Notes: generated by a model from the sequence alone, not told the origin. DNA of 64,000 nucleotides from Yoonia sp. (GCF_030731595.1 NZ_JANQTS010000128.1:58850-122849), one strand, 5' to 3'; shown: positions 9,816 through 18,850, numbered from the stretch's first letter. Program-made: numbers and translations.

Positions 9816-11123
9816 ATGACAGACCTGACCCCCCGCGAAATCGTATCGGAACTGGACCGGTTCATCATTGGCCAGAACGATGCCAAGCGCGCCGTTGCGG
9901 TCGCCCTACGCAATCGGTGGCGGCGCAAGCAATTGGGCGATGACCTGCGCAACGAGGTTTACCCCAAGAACATCCTGATGATCGGCCCCACCGGCGTCGG
10001 CAAGACCGAAATCTCGCGCCGTCTGGCAAAACTGGCCCGCGCGCCCTTTATCAAGGTCGAGGCGACGAAGTTTACCGAAGTGGGCTATGTCGGCCGCGAC
10101 GTGGAACAAATCATCCGCGATCTGGTTGATACGGCCATCCTTGATACCCGCGAACACATGCGCGAAGACGTCAAGACAAAGGCCCGCGAAGCCGCAGAAG
10201 AAAGGGTCATTACAGCCGTTGCCGGCAAAGATGCCCGCGATGGCACCCGCGAAATGTTCCGCAAAAAGCTGAAATCAGGCGATCTGGACAATACGATTAT
10301 CGAGCTGGAGCTTGCAGATACATCCAATCCGATGGGCGGTTTCGAAATCCCCGGTCAACCCGGCGGGATGGGCGGCATGATGAACCTTGGCGATCTGTTT
10401 GGCAAAGCGATGGGTGGACGGACTGTCAAAAAGCAGATGACTGTGGCGGATAGCTACGACGCACTGATCGCTGACGAAGCTGACAAGCTGTTGGACGATG
10501 AAACGGTGACCAAGGCGGCCCTGGAAGCTGTTGAACAGAACGGGATCGTTTTCCTTGATGAGATCGACAAGGTTTGCGCCCGCGCCGATGCCCGTGGCGC
10601 CGATGTGTCCCGCGAAGGGGTGCAGCGCGATTTGCTGCCATTGATCGAAGGCACGACCGTTTCCACCAAACACGGGCCCATCAAGACCGACCATATCCTG
10701 TTCATTGCCTCCGGCGCCTTCCATGTGGCCAAACCATCGGACCTTTTGCCTGAACTGCAAGGCCGCTTGCCGATCCGCGTGGAATTGCGCGCGCTGACCG
10801 AAGATGATTTTGTGCGCATCCTGACCGAGACGGACAATGCACTCACCTTGCAATATTCGGCGCTGATGAAGACCGAAGAAGTCACCGTGACCTTCACACC
10901 GGAAGGGATCAAGGCGCTCGCAAAGATCGCGGCAGAGGTGAATGAAGCGGTCGAAAATATCGGGGCGCGCAGGCTTTACACCGTGATGGAGCGGGTGTTC
11001 GAGGACCTGTCATTCAACGCACCAGATCGCGCCGGTGACGAGATCGCAGTTGATGCAGCCTTTGTCGAAAAGCATCTGGGTGAATTGTCGCGGTCGATGG
11101 ATATCAGCCGCTACGTGCTTTGA
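9816..11123 (+). CDS. hslU: ATP-dependent protease ATPase subunit HslU
   Basis: AAA+ unfoldase that feeds substrates to HslV. The product of 435 residues has Walker [10 protein letters not shown] near residue 57, the [17 protein letters not shown] pore region, an intermediate domain of about 120 residues (glycine- and methionine-rich near 180), Walker [10 protein letters not shown] near 245 and sensor [12 protein letters not shown]. It ends in SRYVL, in keeping with HslU C-termini that dock into HslV. Start follows AAAGGACC. The length is normal for the family. Confidence 0.97.
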   Translation: MTDLTPREIVSELDRFIIGQNDAKRAVAVALRNRWRRKQLGDDLRNEVYPKNILMIGPTGVGKTEISRRLAKLARAPFIKVEATKFTEVGYVGRDVEQIIRDLVDTAILDTREHMREDVKTKAREAAEERVITAVAGKDARDGTREMFRKKLKSGDLDNTIIELELADTSNPMGGFEIPGQPGGMGGMMNLGDLFGKAMGGRTVKKQMTVADSYDALIADEADKLLDDETVTKAALEAVEQNGIVFLDEIDKVCARADARGADVSREGVQRDLLPLIEGTTVSTKHGPIKTDHILFIASGAFHVAKPSDLLPELQGRLPIRVELRALTEDDFVRILTETDNALTLQYSALMKTEEVTVTFTPEGIKALAKIAAEVNEAVENIGARRLYTVMERVFEDLSFNAPDRAGDEIAVDAAFVEKHLGELSRSMDISRYVL

Positions 11124-11137
11124 TCCGAACGGGAAAA

Positions 11138-11165
11138 TGGAGGCGCTTGTAAAATAGCGCTTCCA
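11138..11165 (+). terminator. Possible terminator hairpin after hslU
   Basis: TGGAGGCGCT (11138-11147) can pair with AGCGCTTCCA (11156-11165) through ten pairs with one G-T, around an AT-rich loop. No T-run follows, so termination would be weak or Rho-assisted. It lies 14 bases after the hslU stop. Confidence 0.45.
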
Positions 11166-11195
11166 CCCGCCACGATCCGAGATCATCTAGGGCGG

Positions 11196-12431
11196 ATGAG
11201 CACGCCCACTGGATACCTGCGCTTTATTCGCGAGAACCTGCCATTCTTGGCAACGGGTGCTTTGCTGTCTTTCCTTTCCAGCTTCGGGCAGACCTTCTTT
11301 ATCTCGATCTTTGGCGGGGAAATCCGCGAGGCTTACGGGCTGTCCAATGGTGATTGGGGGCTGATCTATATGATCGGCACGGGGGCCTCGGCGGTCGTGA
11401 TGGTTTTCGCGGGTGGCTTGGCGGACAGGTTTCGGGTACGCACACTTGGGATTGTCGTTGTCCTTTTGCTGGCCTCTGCCTGCTTGTTCATGGCATTCAA
11501 TGCGGTCGCGGCCTTGCTGCCTTTCGTGATTTTTGCCCTGCGATTTACGGGCCAAGGCATGACAACCCATGTGTCGACTGTCGCGATGGCGCGCTGGTTT
11601 GTCGCCACGCGTGGCCGCGCGCTGGCTGTTGCCTCATTCGGTTTCATGCTGGGCGAGGCGACATTGCCGTTAACTATGGTCTGGCTGAAATCATTCATTG
11701 ACTGGCGCACACTTTGGGTGTGTTTCGCGGTGTTCTGCGTTCTGGCCTGCTTTGTCCTCTACCGGCTTTTGCGGCTCGAGCGCACGCCGCAATCCATGGC
11801 GGCGATGGAGCAATCTGCCGGGATGTTCAGCAAACACTGGACCCGCAGCGAAGCGCTGCGCCATCCGTTGTTCTGGGCCATGGTGCCTGCGGTCATGTCG
11901 TTTTCGGGGTTCGGCACCGCCTTCTGGTTTCATCAGGTCCACTTCGCGGAAATCAAAGGCTGGTCACATCTGGCACTGGTTTCAGTATTTCCACTCGGGA
12001 CATTCGCGCTTGCGTTTTCGACCATCGGTTATGGCTGGGCAATTGACCGGTTCGGGGCCACGCGACTTTTGCCGATCTATCTGATCCCGCTAGTGGTTGC
12101 TTTCGTCCTGCATTGGTATGCGCCATCTTTGGCGTGGACGGCTTTCGCCGTGATCCTGATGGGCATCGCCGGGGGCGGGCAAGCGACGTTGCTGAACGCC
12201 TGTTGGGCCGAATTTTATGGCACGCGCCACATAGGGTCGATCAAATCCGCGGCCGCCGCACTGATGGTTCTGGGCTCTGCCATAGGTCCGGGGCTAAGCG
12301 GGTGGTTGATCGACATCGGCGTGGGATTTGAAGTGCAGCAGTTAGGTTATGCCGCTGTCTTTGCTTTCGCGGCATTGATCCTGATCGTCCCGACGCGCCG
12401 CGCGCGCCAAGCTCTATCGAATGCGGCGTAG
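11196..12431 (+). CDS. Major facilitator superfamily transporter
   Basis: A 411-residue inner-membrane transporter with about twelve hydrophobic segments in two halves. After segment 2 it has the MFS loop-like GGLADRFRVRTLG (near residues 72-84) and, in the second half, GYGWAIDRFGATRLLP. Both are the expected loop 2-3 and loop 8-9 motifs. Substrate is unknown; the overall look is of the organic-anion/monocarboxylate or nitrate-type MFS_1 group. The last 18 bases overlap the end of the convergent Smr-domain gene. Confidence 0.85.
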   Translation: MSTPTGYLRFIRENLPFLATGALLSFLSSFGQTFFISIFGGEIREAYGLSNGDWGLIYMIGTGASAVVMVFAGGLADRFRVRTLGIVVVLLLASACLFMAFNAVAALLPFVIFALRFTGQGMTTHVSTVAMARWFVATRGRALAVASFGFMLGEATLPLTMVWLKSFIDWRTLWVCFAVFCVLACFVLYRLLRLERTPQSMAAMEQSAGMFSKHWTRSEALRHPLFWAMVPAVMSFSGFGTAFWFHQVHFAEIKGWSHLALVSVFPLGTFALAFSTIGYGWAIDRFGATRLLPIYLIPLVVAFVLHWYAPSLAWTAFAVILMGIAGGGQATLLNACWAEFYGTRHIGSIKSAAAALMVLGSAIGPGLSGWLIDIGVGFEVQQLGYAAVFAFAALILIVPTRRARQALSNAA

Positions 12432-13004
12432 ATAAACGTAATAGGCGCCATGCCCGCCATGTTTCAAATGCGCAGGCGTGATCTGCAAAATAGCCTGACG
12501 CAAAGGTGGCAAAGCCAGCCATTGCGGGACCTGATGACGCAAGACGCCATGTCGCGTCGGGATCGGGCCACCGTCATCACGGTCTTTGCCCTTTCCGGTA
12601 ATCACCAGAACCAAACGCCGTCCGAGTGATTGCGATCCCAGAATGAAGGAAATCAGTTCTGGATGGGCTTCAGCCATCGTCATGCCGTGCAAGTCAATCC
12701 GCGCCTCGGGCTTGATCTTGCCCCGCTTCATTTTGCCGAATGACTTGCTGTCCATATTCACTTGTGCCGCAGCCAGCCTGTCGACCAGCGGGCGCATCAC
12801 ATCATGCTGGCGTGCAATGCTGGCATTTTGGCCGACACGAAAATCTGGCAGCGGGTCGGGGGCGATCGGCCGTTTCTTCGGCTTTGCGGGCATCACAGTT
12901 TCACGTAATGGCTCATCTCGCTGTGGATGCAATGGCGTGGCACGTTCGGCAACACGATCCCAAAGCGCGCGCTCGTCCGGCGAAAGATGGCGAGGTCTGC
13001 GCAT
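12414..13004 (-). CDS. Smr domain-containing protein
   Basis: A 196-residue protein with a basic proline-rich N-terminal half and a C-terminal Smr domain. Diagnostic segments are IDLHGMTMAEAHPEL near residue 95 and LVLVITGKGKDRDDGG near 125, followed by HGAYYVYLRR at the end. Smr domains act on nucleic acids, typically as endonucleases; the target here is unknown. Its ATG shares one base with the mltA stop (TGATG), so the two are coupled, as in many alphaproteobacteria. It overlaps the convergent MFS gene by 18 bases. Confidence 0.88.
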   Translation of the reverse strand: MRRPRHLSPDERALWDRVAERATPLHPQRDEPLRETVMPAKPKKRPIAPDPLPDFRVGQNASIARQHDVMRPLVDRLAAAQVNMDSKSFGKMKRGKIKPEARIDLHGMTMAEAHPELISFILGSQSLGRRLVLVITGKGKDRDDGGPIPTRHGVLRHQVPQWLALPPLRQAILQITPAHLKHGGHGAYYVYLRRIR

Positions 13005-13954
13005 CAGCCTTGCCCCGCAAGCAAACGGTCCGCTTGTGCAGTGGGCAGCAACACGACCATGCGGCCACCCTCGTTGATCTGGCCTGCAATCTGGCCTGCT
13101 GCATCGCCCGTGCCAAAGAAGATATCAGCCCGCTGCGCGCCCTTGATTGCAGACCCGGTATCTTGTGCGACCATCAAGCGGTGCATCGGTGCGGTGCCTG
13201 CCTTTTCGATCCAGACAGGCGCGCCAAGCGGCGTGAATTCCGGATCAACCGCGATGGAGCGGCCTGCCGTGATTGAACGGTTCATCGCGCCCAGTGGGCC
13301 CATCTCTGCTGGCACTTCACTGACTTCGCGAAAAAACACATAGCTTTCGTTTTCCAGTAAAAGCGCACGCCCCTCAGCACCGTTGTCGCGCACCCATCTG
13401 CGGATTGTATCGGCTGAGACTTGCTTTGGTTCGAAAATACCGCGCGCGACCAATGCCTTGCCAATCGAGGAGTATGGATGGCCATTCTTTGCCCCAAATC
13501 CCACACGCATCACGCTGCCATCAGGAAGTTTGATCCGGCCAGAGCCCTGGACTTGCAAAAAGAAAACATCCACCGGATCTGCCAGCCAAGCCAACTCCAG
13601 GCCTTTGTTTGCCAGCGGCTGATCTTCTTCAATCGCGCGGCGGGTGTGAAAAGGTTGGCCGGGGACAAGATCATCCGGGACGACATAAAGCGGGTAGCGA
13701 TAGGTGGCAGTTGGTTCGCGCGATCCCGACAGTTCGGGTTCGAAATATCCTGTAAACAGCATCGGATTGCCATCCGCGATCAGGACGGGGCGAAAGTGCG
13801 TTTCAAAGAAAAGGCGCGGATCGACAGTACTCTTCGTGACATCCCGCAATTCACTGCTTGTGGCGCGAAACACCTCTAGCGCGGCGCGATGATCATCATC
13901 GCGCCACCCCTGAAGGTCGTCAAAATCAAGTAATGTGTAGGTCGGTTTGGCCAT
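13004..13954 (-). CDS. mltA: Membrane-bound lytic murein transglycosylase A-like protein
   Basis: A peptidoglycan-cleaving lytic transglycosylase of 316 residues. It has the MltA domain (MLFTGYFEPELSGSREPTA, ADPVDVFFLQVQGSGRI, GFGAKNGHPYSSIGKAL) and the C-terminal 3D domain (VAQDTGSAIKGAQRADIFFG) that carries the catalytic aspartates. The ORF starts MAKPTYTLLDFDDLQGW with no signal peptide or lipobox, and an in-frame TGA lies six codons upstream (13970-13972). No start in this frame can therefore add one. That is odd for an enzyme that acts in the periplasm. Confidence 0.88.
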   Translation of the reverse strand: MAKPTYTLLDFDDLQGWRDDDHRAALEVFRATSSELRDVTKSTVDPRLFFETHFRPVLIADGNPMLFTGYFEPELSGSREPTATYRYPLYVVPDDLVPGQPFHTRRAIEEDQPLANKGLELAWLADPVDVFFLQVQGSGRIKLPDGSVMRVGFGAKNGHPYSSIGKALVARGIFEPKQVSADTIRRWVRDNGAEGRALLLENESYVFFREVSEVPAEMGPLGAMNRSITAGRSIAVDPEFTPLGAPVWIEKAGTAPMHRLMVAQDTGSAIKGAQRADIFFGTGDAAGQIAGQINEGGRMVVLLPTAQADRLLAGQG

Positions 13955-14005
13955 CGCATTGCCTGTCGGTCAGTGAAAGGCCGGGACTGCCAAACCAGCC
14001 TCTCT

Positions 14006-14668
14006 TCATTCGCCGGTAGCTACAAGCCGCCAGTTTGGATCGCCAGCGTCCATCTTGCGAGAGAAAGTCCACGTATCTTTCTGGCGCTTGATCTCTTTAT
14101 CGCTGCCTTCGACGACATCACCAGCATTGTCACGAACAACCGATGTCATCTCGCTCTTGAAGCGTACCGAGATATCGCCCTCTTTCGAGAATTCATCAAA
14201 TGTTGCTTCTGTCAAAGCCATGTCGCTGATGCCAATGAATTTCGCATCAATGGTTAGACCCTTACGCTGCCGCTCATCAACGACCGACGCGAAGGCCTCG
14301 TAAACATCTTCGGAAATGAAGGGCACGATACTGTCGAGATCGCCATTCTCGAAGGCCATCAGGATCATCTCATAGGCACCACGGGCGCCGCCAAGGAATT
14401 CGCTGACATTAAAAGACGGGTCTACCCGCTTCATCGCGGCCAGTGCTTTGGCAGAGGCAGAGCCTTCTTCAACGTGATCTGTGATATCAAGATCGGGGCC
14501 ACCTTCGATGACGTCGAAGTCCGGCTTTTTCACGCGCCGCTCTGGGTCGGGGCGGGTGACCGCCGGCTTTTCAAAGCCTTCGCGCGTGCCAAGCACGCCG
14601 CGCAAACGCAAAATCAAGAAAACAGCGATGCCTGCAAGCACCAGAAGCTGTATAAGCGGAGAGTTCAT
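14006..14668 (-). CDS. Tim44/TimA-like domain protein, membrane-anchored
   Basis: A 220-residue protein. One N-terminal membrane segment (LIQLLVLAGIAVFLIL, residues about 4-19) is followed by a charged linker and a Tim44-like domain from about residue 80 (FLGGARGAYEMILMAFENGD, GDISVRFKSEM). Bacterial relatives are inner-membrane proteins; mitochondrial Tim44 anchors the import motor, but the bacterial role is not settled. The ATG at 14668 is chosen because it places the membrane segment at the very N-terminus; a longer frame starts at 14701. It precedes mltA by 51 bases on the same strand, and a shared operon is likely. Confidence 0.85.
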   Translation of the reverse strand: MNSPLIQLLVLAGIAVFLILRLRGVLGTREGFEKPAVTRPDPERRVKKPDFDVIEGGPDLDITDHVEEGSASAKALAAMKRVDPSFNVSEFLGGARGAYEMILMAFENGDLDSIVPFISEDVYEAFASVVDERQRKGLTIDAKFIGISDMALTEATFDEFSKEGDISVRFKSEMTSVVRDNAGDVVEGSDKEIKRQKDTWTFSRKMDAGDPNWRLVATGE

Positions 14669-14780
14669 TGGGACCTCATTCAGGGGAAGGCATGGAAACA
14701 CGCCCGTTCCTTGCTTATGTAGGTCAGGGGTTGGTCCGAGTCCACCTTACCCCCCGAACATGTTATGAAAGGCTGATGAA

Positions 14781-15263
14781 ATGTGGCTGTTAATCGCGTT
14801 TATTGCGGTCCCGATGATCGAAATCGCCCTGTTTATTCAGGTTGGCGGTTTTATCGGGATATGGTGGACACTCTTGATCGTCCTGACAACCGCCGTGGCC
14901 GGGTCATATCTGGTGCGTAACCAAGGTTTGCGCGAAATCGCCAATCTGCAACGGTCGTTTTCAGAACTGGATGATCCGACAGAACCACTGGCCAATGGCG
15001 CCATGATCTTGTTCGCGGGCGCGCTCCTTTTGACACCCGGTTTTTTCACCGATACGCTTGGGCTGGCGCTTTTGGTGCCGGGGGTGCGGCGCGCCGCTTT
15101 CCTATGGGCCAAATCGAAAGTCAAAGTGCAAAGCTTTTCCATGGGCGACGGTCCTGCCCAGCGCCCCCAAGGGCCACGCGACCGTGTGATCGATGCTGAA
15201 TTTGAGGATGTGACGCCGAACAAAGACCGCCCTGAAGGGCCGTCGGAATGGACCCGGCATTGA
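14781..15263 (+). CDS. fxsA: FxsA family membrane protein
   Basis: A 160-residue membrane protein with the FxsA layout. It opens with MWLLIAFIAVPMIEIALFI, then a second hydrophobic segment (IWWTLLIVLTTAVAGSYLV) followed by RNQG, then a third (ILFAGALLLTPGFFTDTLG) and a hydrophilic tail. E. coli FxsA lessens F-plasmid exclusion of phage T7 when overproduced; its normal role is unclear. It is divergent from the Tim44-like gene and lies 58 bases before secB, an arrangement common in alphaproteobacteria. Confidence 0.88.
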   Translation: MWLLIAFIAVPMIEIALFIQVGGFIGIWWTLLIVLTTAVAGSYLVRNQGLREIANLQRSFSELDDPTEPLANGAMILFAGALLLTPGFFTDTLGLALLVPGVRRAAFLWAKSKVKVQSFSMGDGPAQRPQGPRDRVIDAEFEDVTPNKDRPEGPSEWTRH

Positions 15264-15321
15264 GCCTTGACAAATAGGCTGATAGGAACGCGCAAATCAA
15301 ATTTAACCGGAGCCTCTTCCT

Positions 15322-15825
15322 ATGTCCGACACACCCGAAAACGGCGCAGCCGCACCAGCCGCCGCCCCGCAGATCACAAGCCGCGTTCTGGCCCAATACA
15401 TCCGCGATATGTCTTTCGAAAACATTCTTGCCCAGAAAGGTGTGACTGGCGATGCGCAGCCTGAAATTCAGGTGCAGGTTAATCTGGATGCGCGCAAACG
15501 CACGACAGACAATCAGTACGAGGTGATCACGAAACTCAACATCACCAGCAAGACGAAAGAAAAGGGCGAGCCTCTTTTCGTGCTCGAGATTGAATATGCC
15601 GGGGTTTTCCATGTGGAAGGCGTGCCCGACGACCAAATGCACCCTTACTTGTTGATCGAATGCCCGCGCATCACCTTCCCGTTCCTGCGCCGGATCGTCA
15701 GCGACGTCACCCGCGATGGCGGATTCCCCGCGCTGAACCTTGAAACAATCGACTTTCTTGCGCTTTATCGGTCCGAGCTGACACGTCGCGCCGAAGCTGA
15801 AAAAGCCAAGGCAAAAGCGAACTAA
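15322..15825 (+). CDS. secB: Protein-export chaperone SecB
   Basis: Cytosolic tetrameric chaperone that keeps exported proteins unfolded and hands them to SecA. The 167-residue product has the SecB core: YIRDMSFEN near residue 29, IQVQVNLDARKR near 51, EIEYAGVFHVEGV near 92, YLLIECPRITFPFLR near 111 and GGFPALNLE near 133. The start follows a purine-rich leader. The stop overlaps that of the convergent dnaQ by 4 bases. Confidence 0.97.
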   Translation: MSDTPENGAAAPAAAPQITSRVLAQYIRDMSFENILAQKGVTGDAQPEIQVQVNLDARKRTTDNQYEVITKLNITSKTKEKGEPLFVLEIEYAGVFHVEGVPDDQMHPYLLIECPRITFPFLRRIVSDVTRDGGFPALNLETIDFLALYRSELTRRAEAEKAKAKAN

Positions 15826-16553
15826 GCGCGCTTTTTCCAGATTGCGCCGTCGCCCAGCTTTTCAATGAAAGCAGCATGGGCGGCGGCTTCTTCCTCAGAA
15901 ATTTTTGATTGCAGCGGTATGGGGCGCGCCGACGGACGCCACTCTTCTGTGTTGCCATTGGCTGATCTCACCCGTGTATCGGTTGCCAGCGCAAAGTCCG
16001 GTTGCCGACCACCGATCAGTTCCAAGTAGACTTCTGCCAAAATCTCGCTGTCCAGCAGCGCGCCATGCAGCGTGCGAGAGCTGTTGTCGATTGCGAAACG
16101 ACGGCACAACGCATCCAGCGAAGCCGGAGAGCCGGGGAATTTCCGGCGCGCGATCGCGAGCGTATCCAGCGCCTGATCCATAGGCAGCAAAGGGCGGTTC
16201 AGCCAGCCCAGTTCCGCATTCAGGAATTTCATATCAAATGCGGCGTTATGGATGACCAGCCTGGCATCACCGATAAAGTCGATAAAACCCTGTGCGATAT
16301 CTTTGAATACCGGCTTGTCGCGCAGCGTTTCCTGACCGGGTTTCGGGTCCTGCGGTGGTTCCAGCAGATCCGGGCCGATGCCATGCACAGCAAAGGCTTC
16401 GGCAGGCATGGATCGTTGAGGGTTTATATACTGGTGATAGGTGCGCCCCGTGGGGACGTGACCGATCAGTTCGACCGCGCCGATCTCTACGATCCGGTCA
16501 CCTTCGCTTGGCTCGAATCCAGTCGTTTCGGTATCAAGTACGATCTCACGCAT
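15822..16553 (-). CDS. dnaQ: DNA polymerase III epsilon subunit, 3'-5' proofreading exonuclease
   Basis: Proofreading subunit of the replicative polymerase, 243 residues. The DEDDh exonuclease motifs are visible: Exo I LDTETTGFEPSEGD near residue 6 and Exo II VIHNAAFDMKFLNAEL near 100. Exo III carries HGALLDSEILAEVYLEL near 162. The stop shares bases with the secB stop. Its start lies inside the end of coaE (8-base overlap), making it the last gene of the leftward maf-aroE-coaE-dnaQ unit beside the proposed origin. Confidence 0.96.
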   Translation of the reverse strand: MREIVLDTETTGFEPSEGDRIVEIGAVELIGHVPTGRTYHQYINPQRSMPAEAFAVHGIGPDLLEPPQDPKPGQETLRDKPVFKDIAQGFIDFIGDARLVIHNAAFDMKFLNAELGWLNRPLLPMDQALDTLAIARRKFPGSPASLDALCRRFAIDNSSRTLHGALLDSEILAEVYLELIGGRQPDFALATDTRVRSANGNTEEWRPSARPIPLQSKISEEEAAAHAAFIEKLGDGAIWKKRA

Positions 16554-17136
16554 CGGTTTGCCCTGTCAGTTTTGTGATCAGTTCTTGCACGGCCTGCCGT
16601 GTGTCGTCCAGCGTCAGTGTTTCAATCACATGATCCGCGCGTTTGCGTTTTTCCGCATCCGGTGTTTGGCGGGACAGAATGAGGTTGAACTGTTCCTCTG
16701 TCATGCCGGGACGCGCGATCACGCGCTCTTTTTGCACTTTGGCAGGTGCCGTCACAACCAGAACAGAGGAAAGCCATTTATCCGCTCCGGTCTCAAAAAG
16801 CAGTGGAATGTCGAGGACAACAAGCGGTTCGCTGTGGTGATCCAAGAACGCGCGCCGATGTGCAGCAACAAGAGGATGAACGAGCTCTTCTAGCTGCGCA
16901 ATCACTGTCGGGTCATTCGCGATCAAACCGCGCAGTGCCTCGCGACTTACAGCGCCGTCGATAATGGCCTGCGGAAAAATGGCGGCGATGGGTGCAACAG
17001 CGGCACCCCCTTGGGCGTAAAGCGCATGTACAGCGGCGTCCGCATCCCAAACAGGGATGCCTTCATCACGGAACATCTGGGCGGTTGTCGATTTGCCCAT
17101 GCCGATTGATCCGGTAAGACCAAGAAGATGGGTCAT
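16546..17136 (-). CDS. coaE: Dephospho-CoA kinase
   Basis: Last step of coenzyme A synthesis: phosphorylates the 3' hydroxyl of dephospho-CoA. The 196-residue P-loop kinase has LTGSIGMGKSTTAQMF at residues 6-21 (Walker A), VWDADAAVHALY near 32 and LDIPLLFETG near 108. The family lid region (RQTPDAEKRKRADHVIET) follows. It overlaps aroE by 4 bases (ATGA) and dnaQ by 8 bases, so it is coupled to both. Confidence 0.95.
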   Translation of the reverse strand: MTHLLGLTGSIGMGKSTTAQMFRDEGIPVWDADAAVHALYAQGGAAVAPIAAIFPQAIIDGAVSREALRGLIANDPTVIAQLEELVHPLVAAHRRAFLDHHSEPLVVLDIPLLFETGADKWLSSVLVVTAPAKVQKERVIARPGMTEEQFNLILSRQTPDAEKRKRADHVIETLTLDDTRQAVQELITKLTGQTDA

Positions 17137-17960
17137 CCCAGAACAGCGCGTCGGGTCGCTTCGTCGACTTCTGGGCGTTGGCCGAACCAGCGCTCAAATC
17201 CCGGAACACCCTGATGCAATAACATTCCAAGCCCATCGACGGTAATGCAGCCTTTTTTCTCGGCTGCATCCAGAAAAGGCGTGCGCAGCGGGGTATAGAC
17301 GATATCAGTCACAACTGTCTTGGGCTGCAAACCATTGAGCGACACTTTGAACTCTTGCGCCCCTGCCATCCCAAGCGATGTGGTGTTGATGACGGTATTG
17401 GCCTCTTCCAGCATCTTGTCTGCCTGCACCCAATCAACAACTGATACGCGAGCCCCGAAATCAGCGCGGAGCGCTTCGGCTTTGGGGCGGGTGCGGTTTG
17501 AAATGATAATCTGGGGGACGCCCGCATCTGCCAGAGCCACAATAATGGCGCGGGCAGCACCACCAGCGCCGAAGATTGCAGCGGGTCCGGCCTTTGGGTC
17601 CCAATCAGGGGCACCTTGGCGCAGATTGGCCATGAAGCCATAGCCATCTGTGTTGTCTGCGAAGATACGCCCGTCTTCCTTGAAGATGAGCGTGTTTGCG
17701 GCCCCGATCAGGGTTGCTCGGTCAGTGATCTGGTCAGCGAACTGCATCACGCTGACTTTGTGGGGGATCGTTACGTTTGCTCCGATAAAGCCCTGGCTGG
17801 GCAAGCGGCGCAGTGTTTCTTCGAGTTTATCCTCTGTGACCTGCAGCGCTGTATACTCTCCCTCTATCCCATAGCGGTTCAGCCAATAGGTGTGCAATTT
17901 TGGGGAAAGTGAGTGGCTGATCGGATTACCGATGACACAGGCGCGGGGTATATTTGTCAT
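17133..17960 (-). CDS. aroE: Shikimate dehydrogenase
   Basis: NADPH-dependent reduction of 3-dehydroshikimate to shikimate in aromatic amino acid synthesis; 275 residues. Substrate-binding motif GNPISHSLSPKLH is at residues 11-23, GANVTIPHKV with the catalytic lysine near 60-69, ANTLIF near 86 and DNTDGYGF near 100. The nucleotide-binding loop is IFGAGGAARAI near 128, and the C-terminal GLGMLLHQGVPGFERWFG is present. ATGA overlaps at both ends tie it to maf and coaE. Confidence 0.96.
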   Translation of the reverse strand: MTNIPRACVIGNPISHSLSPKLHTYWLNRYGIEGEYTALQVTEDKLEETLRRLPSQGFIGANVTIPHKVSVMQFADQITDRATLIGAANTLIFKEDGRIFADNTDGYGFMANLRQGAPDWDPKAGPAAIFGAGGAARAIIVALADAGVPQIIISNRTRPKAEALRADFGARVSVVDWVQADKMLEEANTVINTTSLGMAGAQEFKVSLNGLQPKTVVTDIVYTPLRTPFLDAAEKKGCITVDGLGMLLHQGVPGFERWFGQRPEVDEATRRAVLG

Positions 17961-18556
17961 GACGGTAATGTTCCGCGAAGGGTGAGATATGACAAGAGTT
18001 CCAGGAGCGGGAGGCCCAATACATTGAAATAATCTCCTTCAATGCGTGTAAAAAGTCGCACTCCTTCTTCCTCGAGTTTGTAGGCGCCAACGCTATGGCG
18101 GATGCTATCCCAGTTCCGGTCGACATAATCCTGCAAATAGCCGTCAGAGGCATCGCGCATTTGCAGACGGACAATACCAACGTGGCGCCACAGCGGTTTG
18201 CCATCTGCGTAGATAACCGCCGCGGACAAAAGTTGGTGTTTTTGGCCGCGGAGCGCTTTGAGTTGGTCCACGGCCTCTTGTGGAGATTCGGGTTTCGAAA
18301 AGATGTCCTGATGCAGGGCAAGAACCTGGTCACATCCGATCACCAGCGCATTCGGATGTTTTGCCCCGATACGTTGTGCTTTGATCTCTGCCAGAGCATC
18401 GGCGATGTCACGCGGGGACGCATTTTCAGCTTGCAGGGCCGCGCGGTAAGCGTCTTCATCGATACGCGCGGGAACAACAGAAAAGACCAGACCCGCATTT
18501 CTTAGAAGTTGTGCCCTGATTTCCGAGTTGGAAGCCAAAATGATCGGTTCAGTCAT
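17957..18556 (-). CDS. maf: Maf family nucleotide pyrophosphatase
   Basis: Maf proteins hydrolyse non-canonical or pyrimidine nucleoside triphosphates. The 199-residue product starts MTEPIILASNSEIRAQLL, contains the signature serine and arginine of this N-terminus, VIGCDQVLALHQ near residue 77 and the conserved KLEEEGVRLFTRIEGDYFN near the end. The start at 18556 is chosen over an open frame reaching 18718, which would run into the proposed origin. A perfect DnaA box directly abuts this start codon. It is the first gene of the leftward operon. Confidence 0.93.
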   Translation of the reverse strand: MTEPIILASNSEIRAQLLRNAGLVFSVVPARIDEDAYRAALQAENASPRDIADALAEIKAQRIGAKHPNALVIGCDQVLALHQDIFSKPESPQEAVDQLKALRGQKHQLLSAAVIYADGKPLWRHVGIVRLQMRDASDGYLQDYVDRNWDSIRHSVGAYKLEEEGVRLFTRIEGDYFNVLGLPLLELLSYLTLRGTLPS

Positions 18557-18564
18557 GTGGATAA
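18556..18564 (-). promoter_or_regulatory. DnaA box, perfect
   Basis: On the minus strand this reads TTATCCACA, an exact match to the high-affinity DnaA box. Its end coincides with the first base of the maf start codon. Confidence 0.75.
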
Positions 18565-18630
18565 CCTTTGGGAGAAACCATGTGCCATCTATCGGACAGA
18601 TATGGGCATATCTAGCGTAAGGATCTGATT

Positions 18631-18639
18631 TGTGTAAAA
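18631..18639 (-). promoter_or_regulatory. DnaA box-like site
   Basis: On the minus strand this reads TTTTACACA, which fits the relaxed consensus TTWTNCACA and has the same orientation as the box at 18556. A weaker plus-strand site, TTTTCCACC at 18670-18678, has one mismatch to that consensus. Confidence 0.5.
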
Positions 18640-18836
18640 CCTTGTCCTCTCGCTGGGTGACACCATCTATTTTCCACCGTGGGCAAGGATAAGTCCAGAT
18701 TGTGGAGGAATCGTTCAAGATGGCCTGTCAAGCATAGAACAGCGAAAATATTTCTCGACTTTCTTAGCATAAGTAGTTGTTTTTAAAACTTAAAACTATG
18801 GCTCCCGAACTCGGAAAGGCTTTTTTGGTTTCTAGT

Positions 18837-18850
18837 CTTATCGGGATAAG
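18837..18850. repeat. Short inverted repeat in candidate oriC
   Basis: CTTATC and GATAAG are separated by GG. The right arm belongs to GGATAAGTC, which also occurs at 18687-18695. It could be a protein-binding site within the origin; the short length means chance is possible. Confidence 0.35.

Noticed and set aside
18781..18796. TTAA-N3-TTAA as a CtrA site in the candidate origin
   Set aside because: CtrA sites are TTAA-N7-TTAA; the spacing here is three bases, and no properly spaced pair was found.
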